Assembly (NCBI RefSeq): GCF_900105475.1
Contig: NZ_LT629777.1
Span: 4,464,001 to 4,528,000 of the forward strand
Source of the DNA: Pseudomonas asplenii
GTDB lineage: Bacteria > Pseudomonadota > Gammaproteobacteria > Pseudomonadales > Pseudomonadaceae
Direction: 5' to 3'
Length of the DNA: 64,000 nucleotides
The notes under the pieces were generated by a model. The model made no database searches and was not told where the DNA came from. It worked only from the letters and a program-made list of their open reading frames with translations. Made by a program: the position numbers and the translations under genes. Numbering within the stretch: position 1 is the first letter of the stretch; the number at the start of each line of letters is the position of its first letter. Shown in pieces: positions 33,456 to 43,188 of the stretch.

Positions 33456-35090
33456 TCAGATCCGGAACTGGCGCAGCAGCTCGTTGAGTTGTTCGCTCAG
33501 CCCCCTGAGCCGGTCGCTGTCGGCGCTCGACTTTTCGGCCGCGACGGCGTTGCTGTGGGACAGGTTCGCTGCCTCGGTGACGTTCTGGTTGATCTCTTCG
33601 GCCACGTGGGACTGTTGCAGGGTGGCGCTGGCGATAGACGCGTTCAGGCCATTGAGGTTGCGCAGTGCCTGGCCGATGGCTGTCAGGCTTTCACCGGCCA
33701 GCCCGGCCTGCTCGATGGTCTGCTGCGAGGCGCGGCTGCTCTCGCCGATGACTTTCACCGCCGCCTCGGAGTGGTTTTGCAGGCGTTCGATCATCGCTTG
33801 GATCTCCGCCGTGGACTTCTGTGTCCGCTGGGCCAGCAGACGCACCTCATCGGCCACCACCGCGAAACCGCGCCCCTGTTCCCCGGCCCGTGCAGCCTCG
33901 ATGGCGGCGTTCAGGGCTAGCAGGTTGGTCTGTTCGGCAATCGAGCGGATCACTTCGAGCACGCCGCCGATCTGCGTGCTTTCGGCGGACAGGGTGCGCA
34001 TCACTTCGACCGCCTGGGCGATGGTGGCGGACAATTGGTCGATCTGCTGCAGGCTGTTGTCGATGTTCAACTGGCCTTGGCGGGCCTGGTTTTCGGCATC
34101 GCGTACCTCGCTGGCGGCCTGCTCGGCGTTCTTGGCGACATCCTGCACGCCATAGGTGACCTGGTTGATGGCCGTCGCGACCATTTCCATCTGCTGTGAC
34201 TGCTGCTGGCTGCGTGCCTGGGCCTGCAGGGCGTTGCTGCCCAGGTCGCCGGAGGATTGGCCGAGTTCGCTGGCCGAGGCCTGCAACTGGCTGACCACGC
34301 CGCGCAGCTTGTTGGTGAACGCGTTGAAGTGGCGGGCCAGTTGCGTCACTTCGTCCTGGCCGTGGGTGTCGAGGGTGCGGGTCAGGTCGCTTTCGCCGCT
34401 GGCGATGTTGGCCATGGCCTGTACCGCTTCCTGCAACGGGCTGACGATACTGCGACCGATCAGCCACACCAGCACGGCCAGCAGCAGGGCGATGGCCGTG
34501 CCGATCAGCGAGGCGTCGCGAACCTGGTCGTAGAACTCGGCCTGCAGGTCATCGATATAGACGCCGGAACCGATGATCCAGCCCCATGGTTCGAACAGTT
34601 GCACATAGGAGGTCTTCTGTACCGGAGCGCTGGCCCCGGGTTTCGGCCAGCGATAGTTGATCATGCCGCCGCCCTTGGCCTTGGCGAGGGTCACCATTTC
34701 GTTGAACAGTGCGTAACCGTCCGGGTCCTTGACCCCGGACAGGTCCTGGCCTTCGAGCTTGGGATTGGCCGGATGCATGACCATCACGGGCCGAAGGTCA
34801 TTGATCCAGAAATAATCGTTCTTGTCGTAGCGCAGGCCGCGTATCGCGCTCAGTGCCTGCTTCTGCGCGGCCTCGCGACCGAGGGTGCCGGCGGTTTCCA
34901 GGCCATGGTAGTAATCGAGGATACCGCTGGCGGTCTGGACCACGTGCTGGGTCTTCTGCGCCTTGGCCTGATAGAGGTCGTCGTGGATCTGCTTGAGCAT
35001 CAACAGGCCCAGGGTCAGCAGAAGCGCCACCGCCAGAACCAGGATGAGCCACAAACGCCGGCTGATTGACACGCTGCGCAAGCTTTTCAT
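33456..35090 (-). CDS. Methyl-accepting chemotaxis protein with Cache sensor
   Basis: 544 residues. TM1 (about 12-30), a periplasmic single Cache domain (about 35-185; FWINDLRPVMVMHP and YVQLFEPWGWIIGSGVYIDD are its hallmarks), TM2 (about 190-210), HAMP, and a cytoplasmic hairpin whose tip is [20 protein letters not shown]. Such sCache_2 receptors often sense small carboxylates, but the ligand cannot be read from sequence. I took the ATG giving MKSLRSVSISRRL; the frame upstream lacks a membrane anchor. No CheR-docking pentapeptide at the C terminus. Confidence 0.94.
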   Translation of the reverse strand: MKSLRSVSISRRLWLILVLAVALLLTLGLLMLKQIHDDLYQAKAQKTQHVVQTASGILDYYHGLETAGTLGREAAQKQALSAIRGLRYDKNDYFWINDLRPVMVMHPANPKLEGQDLSGVKDPDGYALFNEMVTLAKAKGGGMINYRWPKPGASAPVQKTSYVQLFEPWGWIIGSGVYIDDLQAEFYDQVRDASLIGTAIALLLAVLVWLIGRSIVSPLQEAVQAMANIASGESDLTRTLDTHGQDEVTQLARHFNAFTNKLRGVVSQLQASASELGQSSGDLGSNALQAQARSQQQSQQMEMVATAINQVTYGVQDVAKNAEQAASEVRDAENQARQGQLNIDNSLQQIDQLSATIAQAVEVMRTLSAESTQIGGVLEVIRSIAEQTNLLALNAAIEAARAGEQGRGFAVVADEVRLLAQRTQKSTAEIQAMIERLQNHSEAAVKVIGESSRASQQTIEQAGLAGESLTAIGQALRNLNGLNASIASATLQQSHVAEEINQNVTEAANLSHSNAVAAEKSSADSDRLRGLSEQLNELLRQFRI

Positions 35091-35377
35091 AAACCACCAT
35101 TCCCTTTTTTTGTTGTCGTACTGCCGCAAGCCCATACCAACAGGTTTTGCCGTCGCTGCCCAGCCTCCTGATGGCTACTATCGAGGCAGCGATAAACAGA
35201 CATGTCTGATAGGATTTCGGCCCAATCTCGGAAAACCTGAGTTGATGTTTGATTTTTCAGGCATTTTCAGGTTTTACCGACGGTTGCAGGACAGACTTGC
35301 AAGCGTATCGCCAGAGCAGCGATTCGCGGTTTTCGATTTTTGTAGGGCCCCGCAGAAGCGGGCCTTGAGGGGGAGTG

Positions 35378-36205
35378 ATGGATCTTTGGACCGCCGCCCA
35401 GGCGTTGATACTGGGTATTGTCGAGGGTTTGACGGAGTTCCTGCCGATTTCCAGTACCGGCCACCAGATCATTGTCGCGGATCTGCTCGGTTTTGGTGGT
35501 GAGCGGGCAATCGCCTTCAACATCATCATCCAACTGGCCGCGATCCTCGCGGTGGTCTGGGAGTTTCGCCAGAAGATCTTCAGCGTGGTCCGGGACTTGC
35601 CCAAGCAGCGCAGTGCCCAGCGTTTTACCGTCAACCTGTTGGTGGCGTTCATGCCGGCGGTGGTCCTCGGGGTGTTGTTCAAGGAGGTGATCGCCACCTA
35701 CCTGTTCAACCCGATCACTGTCGCTTCGGCGCTGGTGGTGGGCGGGGTGATCATTCTCTGGGCCGAGCGTCGCGAGCATACGGTGCATGCTGAAACGGTC
35801 GATGAGATTCGCTGGCAGGACGCCTTGAAAGTCGGTTTTGCCCAGTGTCTGGCAATGATTCCGGGGACTTCCCGTTCGGGCGCGACGATCATCGGCGGCC
35901 TGCTGTTCGGCCTGTCGCGCAAGACCGCCACCGAGTTCTCGTTCTTCCTGGCCATGCCGACCATGGTCGCTGCCGCAGTCTATTCCGGCTACGGTTTCCG
36001 CCATCAGTTTCAGATGACCGATCTGCCGGTGTTTGCGCTGGGCTTCGTGACGTCTTTCGTGTTCGCGATGATCGCGGTACGGGGCCTGCTGAAGTTCATT
36101 GCCAGTCACAGCTACGCGGCGTTTGCCTGGTACCGTATCGTCTTCGGCCTGGTGATCCTGGCGACCTGGCAGTTCGGCTGGGTCGATTGGTCGACCAAGG
36201 GATGA
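35378..36205 (+). CDS. uppP: Undecaprenyl-diphosphatase
   Basis: 275 residues, BacA/UppP family, about seven membrane helices. The two catalytic motifs are [12 protein letters not shown] (residues 21-32) and [10 protein letters not shown] (about 160-170). It dephosphorylates undecaprenyl diphosphate at the outer face of the inner membrane, recycling the lipid carrier for peptidoglycan and conferring bacitracin tolerance. A GTG directly before the ATG could also initiate; GAGGGGG is the RBS. Confidence 0.96.
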   Translation: MDLWTAAQALILGIVEGLTEFLPISSTGHQIIVADLLGFGGERAIAFNIIIQLAAILAVVWEFRQKIFSVVRDLPKQRSAQRFTVNLLVAFMPAVVLGVLFKEVIATYLFNPITVASALVVGGVIILWAERREHTVHAETVDEIRWQDALKVGFAQCLAMIPGTSRSGATIIGGLLFGLSRKTATEFSFFLAMPTMVAAAVYSGYGFRHQFQMTDLPVFALGFVTSFVFAMIAVRGLLKFIASHSYAAFAWYRIVFGLVILATWQFGWVDWSTKG

Positions 36206-36627
36206 GCAAGCCGGGCAATCGCGATAACGCTCGACCGGTTCCTGCCGGGCGGGTACGTTACCTCAGGCTCAAGATCGCGGCCGGGCTGTTGTTGTGCGTC
36301 TTGCCTGGTTTCGGCATGGTGCGCCTGTGGCTGGCTAGCGGGACGAGCTGGCCGTTATGGGGCTACGGCGGCGCCAGCCTGCTGGCGTTCGTTCTCTACT
36401 GGAACGACAAGCGCAAGGCTCGCAACGACGCCTGGCGCATACCCGAGAAAATCCTGCACGGCGCCGAACTGTTGGGCGGTTGGCCAGGTGCGTTGCTCGC
36501 CCAGCAGATATTCCGCCATAAGACCCGCAAGCTGTCGTTCCAACTGGTGTTCTGGCTGATTGTCCTGCTGCACCAGGTGTTCTGGATCGATTGGCTGTTT
36601 CTCGGGGCTCACCTGTCCTTTTTTTGA
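36202..36627 (+). CDS. DUF1294 membrane protein
   Basis: 141 residues with three to four hydrophobic helices. It contains [43 protein letters not shown], the diagnostic DUF1294 core. Many DUF1294 proteins are fused to an N-terminal cold-shock domain; this one has only a short basic N terminus. The start overlaps the uppP stop by 4 nt (ATGA), so the two are probably co-translated. Function unknown. Confidence 0.88.
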   Translation: MSKPGNRDNARPVPAGRVRYLRLKIAAGLLLCVLPGFGMVRLWLASGTSWPLWGYGGASLLAFVLYWNDKRKARNDAWRIPEKILHGAELLGGWPGALLAQQIFRHKTRKLSFQLVFWLIVLLHQVFWIDWLFLGAHLSFF

Positions 36628-36632
36628 CAGTG

Positions 36633-36992
36633 CTATAGCAGCAGGCCCACCTGGCTGCGCTTGGGCAGCTTGGCGACCACCAGTTGATGTGAGCGACGCA
36701 ACAACTCACGCAGTTCCTCGGCGCCCAGCGGGTAGGGCGCCGTCATGGTGATCCAGAACGCCCGCGCCAGGTAGGGCGCAGGGCGGATTCCAGGTCGGTC
36801 GACATGGCCGAGGAACAGTTCCTTGTCGACCTTGAACGACAAGGTGTCGCCGCTCAGGTTGAGCAGCGCGAACATCTTGGTCCCGGCGACCGAGAATACC
36901 CGTACACCGCCCCATTTGTAGTCTTCCCTGGCACCGGGGAGTTCGAGGCACAAGCGTGCCACTGCCTCCGCGTCCATCGTTGATGCCTTCAT
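36633..36992 (-). CDS. MmcQ/YjbR family DNA-binding-like protein
   Basis: 119 residues, double-wing CyaY-like fold. The motifs LCLELPGAREDYKWGG, MFALLNLSGDTLSFKVD and APYLARAFWITM match the family. The start codon overlaps the stop of the LysR gene (ATGA), so the two are co-translated. Despite the name, the biochemical role of this family is poorly defined. An internal ATG five codons downstream is an alternative start. Confidence 0.88.
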   Translation of the reverse strand: MKASTMDAEAVARLCLELPGAREDYKWGGVRVFSVAGTKMFALLNLSGDTLSFKVDKELFLGHVDRPGIRPAPYLARAFWITMTAPYPLGAEELRELLRRSHQLVVAKLPKRSQVGLLL

Positions 36993-37897
36993 AGCGCCCT
37001 GTCTCCACAACCGTTGAATGCTTCGGCCAGATGATCGAGCCAGGCCCGCAGGGCCGGCAACACCCCGCGTCGATGGGGATAGACCGCCTGCAACCAGCCT
37101 CCCGGCAACGACCACTGCGGCAGGATACGGATGAAGGTGCCATTGGCCAGTTCTTCCTCGCAGTACAGCATGGGCAGTACGGTGAAGCCCAGTCCGGCGA
37201 GGGCACAGGCCTTGCGTACGACAAAATCGTCGACGCCCAGCCGCGCTTCGAGGGCCAGTTCGCGTTTTTGCCCGCGTTCATCCAGCAGACTCAGGTGTAC
37301 CAGCCGATCCGCCTCCAGGGCGCCGAGGACGGGCGCCCCCTTGAGGTCTTCAAGGCTGTTGATCGGGTGTTCGCGGAGAAAATCCGGCGTGGCGATCATG
37401 AACGTCTGTGCCTGGCGCAGTCGGCGCGTGACCAGCAGGGGGTCTTCATCACCGTGTTCGCGAACCCGCAGGGCCACATCGATACCCTCGGTGATCAGGT
37501 CGACTCGGCGGTTGACCATGACCATCTCCAGTTGCACCAGTGGGTGCGCCGCGAGGAAGCTGGAGATGGCCCAGGGCATTAGTTCCTGCGCCAGTCCGAT
37601 CGGACTGGAGACCCGTAGCCGCCCTCGGGGCTCGCTGGACATGCTGGCGACGGCCTCGTCGGCCATTTCCGCCTCCAGCAGCATGGCCTGGCAATGGCGC
37701 AGATAACGTTCGCCCACCGCTGTCAGCTTCAACTGTCGGGTGGTGCGTTGCAGCAGGCGGGCGCCGAGGCGTTCCTCCAGTTCGGCGATGCGTCGCGACA
37801 GCCGCGACTTGGGAATCCCCAGCAGCCGCCCGGCGGCGGCGAAACCACCGGCTTCCACGACCTTGGCGAAGTAGTAGAGATCGTTGAGGTCTTGCAT
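36989..37897 (-). CDS. LysR family transcriptional regulator
   Basis: 302 residues. The HTH is in residues 1-62 ([40 protein letters not shown]) and the periplasmic-binding-like effector domain follows (about 90-295). It is transcribed away from azoR across a 131-nt spacer, the classical LysR/target layout, so azoR is the likely target, possibly with quinones or azo/nitro compounds as inducer. Confidence 0.94.
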   Translation of the reverse strand: MQDLNDLYYFAKVVEAGGFAAAGRLLGIPKSRLSRRIAELEERLGARLLQRTTRQLKLTAVGERYLRHCQAMLLEAEMADEAVASMSSEPRGRLRVSSPIGLAQELMPWAISSFLAAHPLVQLEMVMVNRRVDLITEGIDVALRVREHGDEDPLLVTRRLRQAQTFMIATPDFLREHPINSLEDLKGAPVLGALEADRLVHLSLLDERGQKRELALEARLGVDDFVVRKACALAGLGFTVLPMLYCEEELANGTFIRILPQWSLPGGWLQAVYPHRRGVLPALRAWLDHLAEAFNGCGDRAL

Positions 37898-38028
37898 CGT
37901 GTGAAAATCCAGTCGTTCTATTTATAGGACAATCTATCGCATTTAGAGCAGCTAATCATTTATTCGTTATGCACGTAGGATTATCCCAATTCGATCGCCG
38001 GGTGGCGATCCTCACCTGGAGATCCCAC

Positions 38029-38640
38029 ATGAAACTCTTGCATATCGATTCGAGCATCCTGGGCGACAACTCGGCTTCGCGCCAACTGAGCCAAAGCGTG
38101 GTCAAGGCCTGGCAGGCCGCCGAGCCTTCGAACGTGGTGACCTACCGTGACCTGGCAGCCGATGCCATCAGCCACTTTTCCAGCCTGACCCTGGCCGCCG
38201 GCGGCACCGCCGCTGAGCTGCACGATGCAGCCCAGCGCCACGAAGCCGAACTGAGCGCTTCGACCCTGGAAGAGTTCCTGGCCGCCGATGCCATCGTTAT
38301 CGCCGCGCCCATGTACAACTTCAGTGTGCCGACCCAGCTCAAGGCCTGGATCGACCGTATCGTGGTCGCCGGCAAGACCTTCCGCTACACCGAAAATGGC
38401 CCTGAAGGCCTGGCCGCTGGCAAGAAAGTCGTGATCGTCTCCACTGCGGGTGGTCTGCATGTCGGCCTGCCAACCGGCGTGGGTCATGAAGACTACCTGA
38501 AGGTACTGTTCGGTTTCCTCGGTATCACCGACATCGAGTTCGTCCGTGCTCACGGTCTGGGTTATGGTGAAGAAGTGCGTACCAAGGCCATGAGCGACGC
38601 GCAGGCGCTGATCAGTGGCACGTTGTTCGCTGCTGCGTAA
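38029..38640 (+). CDS. azoR: FMN-dependent NADH-azoreductase / quinone reductase
   Basis: 203 residues, flavodoxin-like. [21 protein letters not shown] binds FMN phosphate; [19 protein letters not shown] is the AzoR hallmark. It reduces quinones and azo dyes by two-electron steps using NADH. The ATG at 38029 follows TGGAGATCCCAC; an earlier in-frame ATG would add an unrelated 20-residue tail. Divergent from the LysR gene and followed by a strong terminator. Confidence 0.95.
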   Translation: MKLLHIDSSILGDNSASRQLSQSVVKAWQAAEPSNVVTYRDLAADAISHFSSLTLAAGGTAAELHDAAQRHEAELSASTLEEFLAADAIVIAAPMYNFSVPTQLKAWIDRIVVAGKTFRYTENGPEGLAAGKKVVIVSTAGGLHVGLPTGVGHEDYLKVLFGFLGITDIEFVRAHGLGYGEEVRTKAMSDAQALISGTLFAAA

Positions 38641-38681
38641 AGCTTTCGTAAACGGGCAAGAAACTTCCGGTAACAAACACT

Positions 38682-38739
38682 AAACTCTGTACTCTGATCA
38701 TTAAGCAGTGATCGGAGTACGGAGTTTTTTGCTTTTTTG
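38682..38739 (+). terminator. Intrinsic terminator of azoR
   Basis: A 19-bp stem (38682-38700 with 38709-38727, two G-U pairs) with an 8-nt loop, then two T-runs. It starts 42 nt after the azoR stop. Confidence 0.92.
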
Positions 38740-38898
38740 CGTTGGCGGGTCGTGTTTTGGCTCGGCTTGTGCAGATGCTATCGGCAAGGGCGCTCTGGAA
38801 AACACTGAAGAATTGGTCGGGGTCAGGTGTACAGGCCTCAGTCTCAAGGAATTGCAGAGAATTGGTGTGTTAATCACGCAGCAAAGGTGGGCATCCTC

Positions 38899-39930
38899 AT
38901 GATGCGTCTTTGTGCAGTACTACTTATTTGTCTGGGCAGCAGCCTCATGACGGTGCAGGCGGCCCCTGCAGCGCACTGGAGCGTCGGGTTTCATCGCCTG
39001 ACGTTTCTCGACCCGCTGGATCAACAGCCGATGAAGGCGATTGCCTTTTATCCCTCCACTGCGCGTGAGCAGTGGAGCCGGATCGGTGGTTATACCGTCC
39101 AGGCCAGTGAAGATTCGCGGGTCGCCATCGGTCGCTATCCGCTGCTGATGCTGTCCCACGGCAACACGGGCACGCCGCTGGCCCTGCACGACCTGGCCAC
39201 GTCGCTGGCGCGCAAGGGGTTCGTTGTGGTCGCGGTGCTGCATCCTGGCGACAACTACAAGGACCATAGCCGTCTGGGCACTCTGAGCAATCTCTACGGT
39301 CGGCCGATGCAGATCTCCGAGGCCATCACCGCGACCCTGGGCGACCCGATGCTGTCGCCGTTCGTGGAAGCCGATGAGGTTGGAGTGATTGGTTATTCGG
39401 CCGGTGGCGAGACCGCCCTGATCCTTTCCGGAGCCCAGCCGAACCTCGATCGCCTGCGGCGTTACTGCCAGGAGTTTCCCGACGACAAGGACGCCTGCAC
39501 GACCAAGGGCGAGTTGATCGTCGACCGTGATGACCTGCAGCCGGTCGCCGACCACCGCGTGCATGCGCTGATGCTGATGGCGCCGCTGGGCCTGATGTTC
39601 GGGCGGCATACGCTGGCGGACGTGCATGTGCCGGTGCTGATGTACAGCGGTGATGGCGACAAGTTGGTGTTCCCCGAGAAGAACGCTGCAGCGTTGGCGC
39701 GCAAGCTGCCGGTGGCACCGCAGTTCAAGCTGATCGCCGGTGCTGGACACTTCGTGTTCATGGCGCCGTGCAGTGAGGAGCAATTGCACGCCACGCCGGG
39801 CTTGTGTACCGACCCCGAGGGCGTCAATCGCGCGGATATCCATCGCGACCTGATCTCCGAGGCCGGGCGCTTCTTCAGCAAGACCCTCAGCGTGCCGAAC
39901 CGCGGCGGCATGCAGACCGCCGATCAGTGA
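38899..39930 (+). CDS. Secreted alpha/beta hydrolase (dienelactone hydrolase-like)
   Basis: 343 residues. A signal peptide (MMRLCAVLLICLGSSLMTVQA) precedes an alpha/beta hydrolase fold with SHGNTGTPLALHDLATSLAR, the nucleophile elbow VIGYSAGGETAL, an acid region around MYSGDGDKLVFPEKN and the His in GAGHFVFMAPC. It resembles the PET-hydrolase/dienelactone-like group of periplasmic hydrolases; substrate is unknown. Either of two consecutive ATGs may start it; AAGGTGG lies upstream. Convergent with the MFS gene. Confidence 0.85.
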   Translation: MMRLCAVLLICLGSSLMTVQAAPAAHWSVGFHRLTFLDPLDQQPMKAIAFYPSTAREQWSRIGGYTVQASEDSRVAIGRYPLLMLSHGNTGTPLALHDLATSLARKGFVVVAVLHPGDNYKDHSRLGTLSNLYGRPMQISEAITATLGDPMLSPFVEADEVGVIGYSAGGETALILSGAQPNLDRLRRYCQEFPDDKDACTTKGELIVDRDDLQPVADHRVHALMLMAPLGLMFGRHTLADVHVPVLMYSGDGDKLVFPEKNAAALARKLPVAPQFKLIAGAGHFVFMAPCSEEQLHATPGLCTDPEGVNRADIHRDLISEAGRFFSKTLSVPNRGGMQTADQ

Positions 39931-39931
39931 G

Positions 39932-39984
39932 TCATTGGCCTGTCGGGCGCCGTGCCAGCAGCACGGTGACCGACAGGCCAATGA
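39932..39984. terminator. Shared hairpin at convergent gene ends
   Basis: A perfect 15-bp inverted repeat (39932-39946 with 39970-39984) covers the stop codon and last codons of the MFS gene and lies directly after the hydrolase stop. It contains a second small stem (CCGTGC/GCACGG). It could terminate both transcripts, although T-runs are absent. Confidence 0.5.
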
Positions 39985-41125
39985 TCGACAACAGCGCGGC
40001 GCAACAGAAAATCCACGAATACCCCAGGTTCAAGGCGACCGCCCCCATCAATGGGCCGGCGATGGCCAGTGCCAGGTCGAAAAATACCGCGTAGGCACTC
40101 AACCCCGCACCACGGCTGCTGGTCGGCACTTGCCGGATGGCCTCCACGCCGATGGCCGGATATACCAGCGACAGGCCGAATCCCGCCAGGCCGGCACCGG
40201 CCAGGGCGACGCCGGTGGACGGCGACAACCAGAGCAGGATCAGCCCCAGGGTTTCGATGCTCATGCAGACAATGGCGGCCTTGAAACCGCCGAAACGGTT
40301 GATGCTGCCGATGAACAGCAACCGCGCGAGAATGAAGCAACTGCCGAATACCGTCAGGCAGTAGGCGGCGCCAGTCCAGCCACGGCTGAGATAGAACAGG
40401 GTGATGAAGGTGGTGAGCGTGCCATAGCCGATAGAGGCCAGGGTCAGGCTGGCGCCGTAGGGCGCAATGCGGCCGAACACCGCCCAGAACGGCAGGCGCT
40501 CACCCCGGATCACCGGCACCGAAGGCTTGTTGCGGATCAGCAGCAGGGCGCCTGCAGACAGCAGCGACAGGGCGATGCCGAGGCTGGCGTAACCATATTC
40601 GCTCACCATCAGCACCCCCAGTGGTGCCCCGATGGCGATGGCGCCGTAGGACGCGATGCCGTTCCAGGAAATCACCCGCGCGGTCTGCTCGGCACCGACC
40701 TGGCCGATCCCCCAACTGATGGTGCCGACGCCGATCAGGCCCTGGGCGATGCCCAGCAGCAGGCGCGCGACGATCAGGATGATCAGGCTCGTCAGGGGCA
40801 GTTGCTCGACCAGCGTCGACAGCAGGGTCAACCCGCCACTGAGGAAAATCCCCGTCAGGCCATAGATGATCGCGCGCTTGGTGCCGATGCTGTCGGCGAT
40901 GCGCCCGGCCATGGGCCGGCTGAGCAGGGTGGCGAGGTATTGCGAAGCGATGGTCAAGCCGGCGATCACGGCGCTGAAGCCCAACTGTTCATGCACATAA
41001 CCGGGCAGCACCGCGATCGGCAGGCCGATGCAGAGGAAGGCAATGAAGGTATAGAAGACGATGGAGATGATTTGCAGGGTAACGGTCACATTGCCGGGCT
41101 GGCGGGGTGGTGGCTGGGCAGGCAT
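39932..41125 (-). CDS. MFS transporter, YhhS/YfcJ type
   Basis: 397 residues with twelve hydrophobic segments. FLCIGLPIAVLPGYVHEQLGFSA opens the first helices and the loop 2-3 motif reads GRIADSIGTKRAIIYG. This subgroup of efflux transporters (YhhS, YfcJ) has been linked to export of arabinose or other small molecules; the substrate here is unknown. I chose the start MPAQPPPRQ; an upstream extension in the open frame is not membrane-protein-like. Confidence 0.9.
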   Translation of the reverse strand: MPAQPPPRQPGNVTVTLQIISIVFYTFIAFLCIGLPIAVLPGYVHEQLGFSAVIAGLTIASQYLATLLSRPMAGRIADSIGTKRAIIYGLTGIFLSGGLTLLSTLVEQLPLTSLIILIVARLLLGIAQGLIGVGTISWGIGQVGAEQTARVISWNGIASYGAIAIGAPLGVLMVSEYGYASLGIALSLLSAGALLLIRNKPSVPVIRGERLPFWAVFGRIAPYGASLTLASIGYGTLTTFITLFYLSRGWTGAAYCLTVFGSCFILARLLFIGSINRFGGFKAAIVCMSIETLGLILLWLSPSTGVALAGAGLAGFGLSLVYPAIGVEAIRQVPTSSRGAGLSAYAVFFDLALAIAGPLMGAVALNLGYSWIFCCAALLSIIGLSVTVLLARRPTGQ

Positions 41126-41320
41126 GAAGGCTCGTTCGCGGGCAGGCGGTTGGAGAGCTTCATCATGGCGGGATGGCAGGATAAAGGAAAGCAGGCTAAC
41201 TAATTTTCTCCTGCCATATGGGGAGAAGAGGGCCTGGTGGGTGAGAGCTGGGCCTGATGGATATAGGCAGTTTGTGGCGGGCGGGCCTGCCACAAGACTG
41301 CTTGCGACTGGAGCCCGTTT

Positions 41321-42907
41321 TTAGAACACCACGCCTTGGCTGCGCAGGTAGTCGTCATAGGTGCCGCTGAAGTCGACCACGCCGTTCGGGCTCAGTTCGA
41401 TGATGCGGGTGGCCAGGGACGAAACGAACTCGCGGTCGTGGCTGACGAAGATCAGCGTGCCCGGGTAGTTTTCCAGGGCCAGGTTGAGGGCTTCGATGGA
41501 TTCCATGTCCAGGTGGTTGGTCGGTTCGTCCATCACCAGTACGTTGGGCTTTTGCAGGATCAGCTTGCCGAACAGCATGCGGCCCTGTTCACCACCGGAA
41601 ATCACCTTGACCGACTTGAGAATCTCGTCGTTGGAGAACAGCATGCGGCCCAGGGTGCCGCGAATGACTTGCTCGCCTTGGGTCCACTGGCCCATCCAGT
41701 CGAACAGGCTGACATCGTCCTCGAAGTCGTGGGCGTGATCCTGGGCGTAGTAACCCAGTTCCGCGCTTTCGGTCCACTTCACGCTGCCGGCATCCGGTGC
41801 CAGTTCACCCACCAGGGTACGCAGCAGGGTGGTCTTGCCGATACCGTTGGGACCGATGATCGCCACGCGCTCGCCGGCTTCGATGGTGAAGCTGAAGTTC
41901 TTGAACAGGGTCTTGCCGTCGAAACCCTTGGACATGTTCTCCAGGGTCACGGCCTGGCGGTGCAGCTTCTTGGTCTGTTCGAAGCGGATGAACGGGCTGA
42001 CGCGGCTCGATGGCTTGACTTCGGCCAGCTGGATCTTGTCGATCTGCTTGGCGCGGGAGGTGGCCTGCTTGGCTTTCGAGGCGTTGGCCGAGAAGCGGCT
42101 GACGAAGGTCTGCAGCTCGGCGATCTGGGCTTTTTTCTTGGCGTTGTCCGACAGCAGTTGCTCGCGCGACTGGGTGGCCGCGGTCATGTACTCGTCGTAG
42201 TTGCCCGGGAACAGGCGCAGCTCGCCGTAGTCCAGGTCGGCCATGTGCGTGCAGACGCTGTTGAGGAAGTGCCGGTCGTGGGAAATGATGATCATCAGGC
42301 TGTTACGCTGGGTCAGGATGTTTTCCAGCCAGCGAATGGTGTTGATGTCCAGGTGGTTGGTCGGTTCGTCGAGCAACAGCACTTCCGGATCGGAGAACAG
42401 TGCCTGGGCCAGCAATACCCGCAGTTTCCAGCCGGGTGCAACTTCGCTCATCGGGCCGAAGTGCTGTTCCAGCGGAATGCCCAGGCCCATCAGCAGCTCG
42501 CCGGCGCGGGATTCGGCGGTGTAGCCGTCCATCTCGGCGAACTCGGTTTCCAGCTCGGCGACGGCCATGCCGTCGTCTTCGGTCATTTCCGGCAGCGAGT
42601 AGATGCGATCACGCTCGGCCTTGACCTTCCACAGTTCCTCGTGACCCATGATCACGGTGTCGATCACGCTGAATTCTTCGTAGGCGAACTGATCCTGGCG
42701 CAGTTTACCCAGGCGCACGTTCGGCTCGAGCATGACCTGGCCGCCGGACGGCTCGAGTTCGCCACCGAGGATTTTCATGAACGTCGACTTGCCGCAACCG
42801 TTGGCGCCGATCAGGCCGTAGCGGTTGCCGCCGCCGAATTTGACCGAAACGTTCTCGAAGAGCGGCTTGGCGCCGAACTGCATGGTGATGTTAGCTGTGG
42901 AGATCAA
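41321..42907 (-). CDS. ybiT: ABC-F family ribosome-associated ATPase YbiT
   Basis: 528 residues, two ABC domains without membrane segments. The first Walker A is GANGCGKST, the second [20 protein letters not shown] and [13 protein letters not shown] are the Walker B regions. The linker [32 protein letters not shown] is the P-site tRNA-interaction motif and is nearly identical to E. coli YbiT. ABC-F proteins act on stalled ribosomes. It begins with TTG; its Shine-Dalgarno AGG overlaps the stop of the small ORF upstream. Confidence 0.95.
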   Translation of the reverse strand: MISTANITMQFGAKPLFENVSVKFGGGNRYGLIGANGCGKSTFMKILGGELEPSGGQVMLEPNVRLGKLRQDQFAYEEFSVIDTVIMGHEELWKVKAERDRIYSLPEMTEDDGMAVAELETEFAEMDGYTAESRAGELLMGLGIPLEQHFGPMSEVAPGWKLRVLLAQALFSDPEVLLLDEPTNHLDINTIRWLENILTQRNSLMIIISHDRHFLNSVCTHMADLDYGELRLFPGNYDEYMTAATQSREQLLSDNAKKKAQIAELQTFVSRFSANASKAKQATSRAKQIDKIQLAEVKPSSRVSPFIRFEQTKKLHRQAVTLENMSKGFDGKTLFKNFSFTIEAGERVAIIGPNGIGKTTLLRTLVGELAPDAGSVKWTESAELGYYAQDHAHDFEDDVSLFDWMGQWTQGEQVIRGTLGRMLFSNDEILKSVKVISGGEQGRMLFGKLILQKPNVLVMDEPTNHLDMESIEALNLALENYPGTLIFVSHDREFVSSLATRIIELSPNGVVDFSGTYDDYLRSQGVVF

Positions 42908-42912
42908 TTACT

Positions 42913-43167
42913 TTACCTATCAATAACTTGCGTTTCGTCTTCGCAGATGCGGATCCATTTCGGATCAATCTTCAGCGTCTCAGGCGCCTGCCAGTCGGAG
43001 CCCGAGTTGAGCCAACGCGCACAGGTCGACAGCAGCATCTGCATGCTGTGACCCAGCGGTTGGGCGATAAATGCGGGATTGAAGCCGGACATTGAGCCTA
43101 TTGTCGCATAAGTAGGACGGCAGTTCATTGCCGTAAACCTATTGATCGGCAGAAACTCCAGCGCCAC
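42913..43167 (-). CDS. Small hypothetical protein upstream of ybiT
   Basis: 84 residues from the first ATG (GGGGTGG precedes it), or 59 from MSGFNPAF at 43092. It includes FIAQPLGHSMQMLLSTCARWLNSG and TLKIDPKWIRICEDE. The stop TAA contributes to the AGGTAA ribosome site of ybiT, which has a TTG start, so translational coupling is plausible. No family recognised; it could also be a leader-type ORF. Confidence 0.45.
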   Translation of the reverse strand: MALEFLPINRFTAMNCRPTYATIGSMSGFNPAFIAQPLGHSMQMLLSTCARWLNSGSDWQAPETLKIDPKWIRICEDETQVIDR

Positions 43168-43188
43168 CCCGGTTCACGGCAGTGCCAC

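Noticed and set aside
38708..38902. 64-codon frame between azoR and the hydrolase
   Set aside because: Begins inside the azoR terminator stem and lacks an RBS.
41336..43051. 571-codon plus-strand frame opposite ybiT
   Set aside because: Shadow of a strongly conserved ABC-F gene; no RBS and no recognisable domain.
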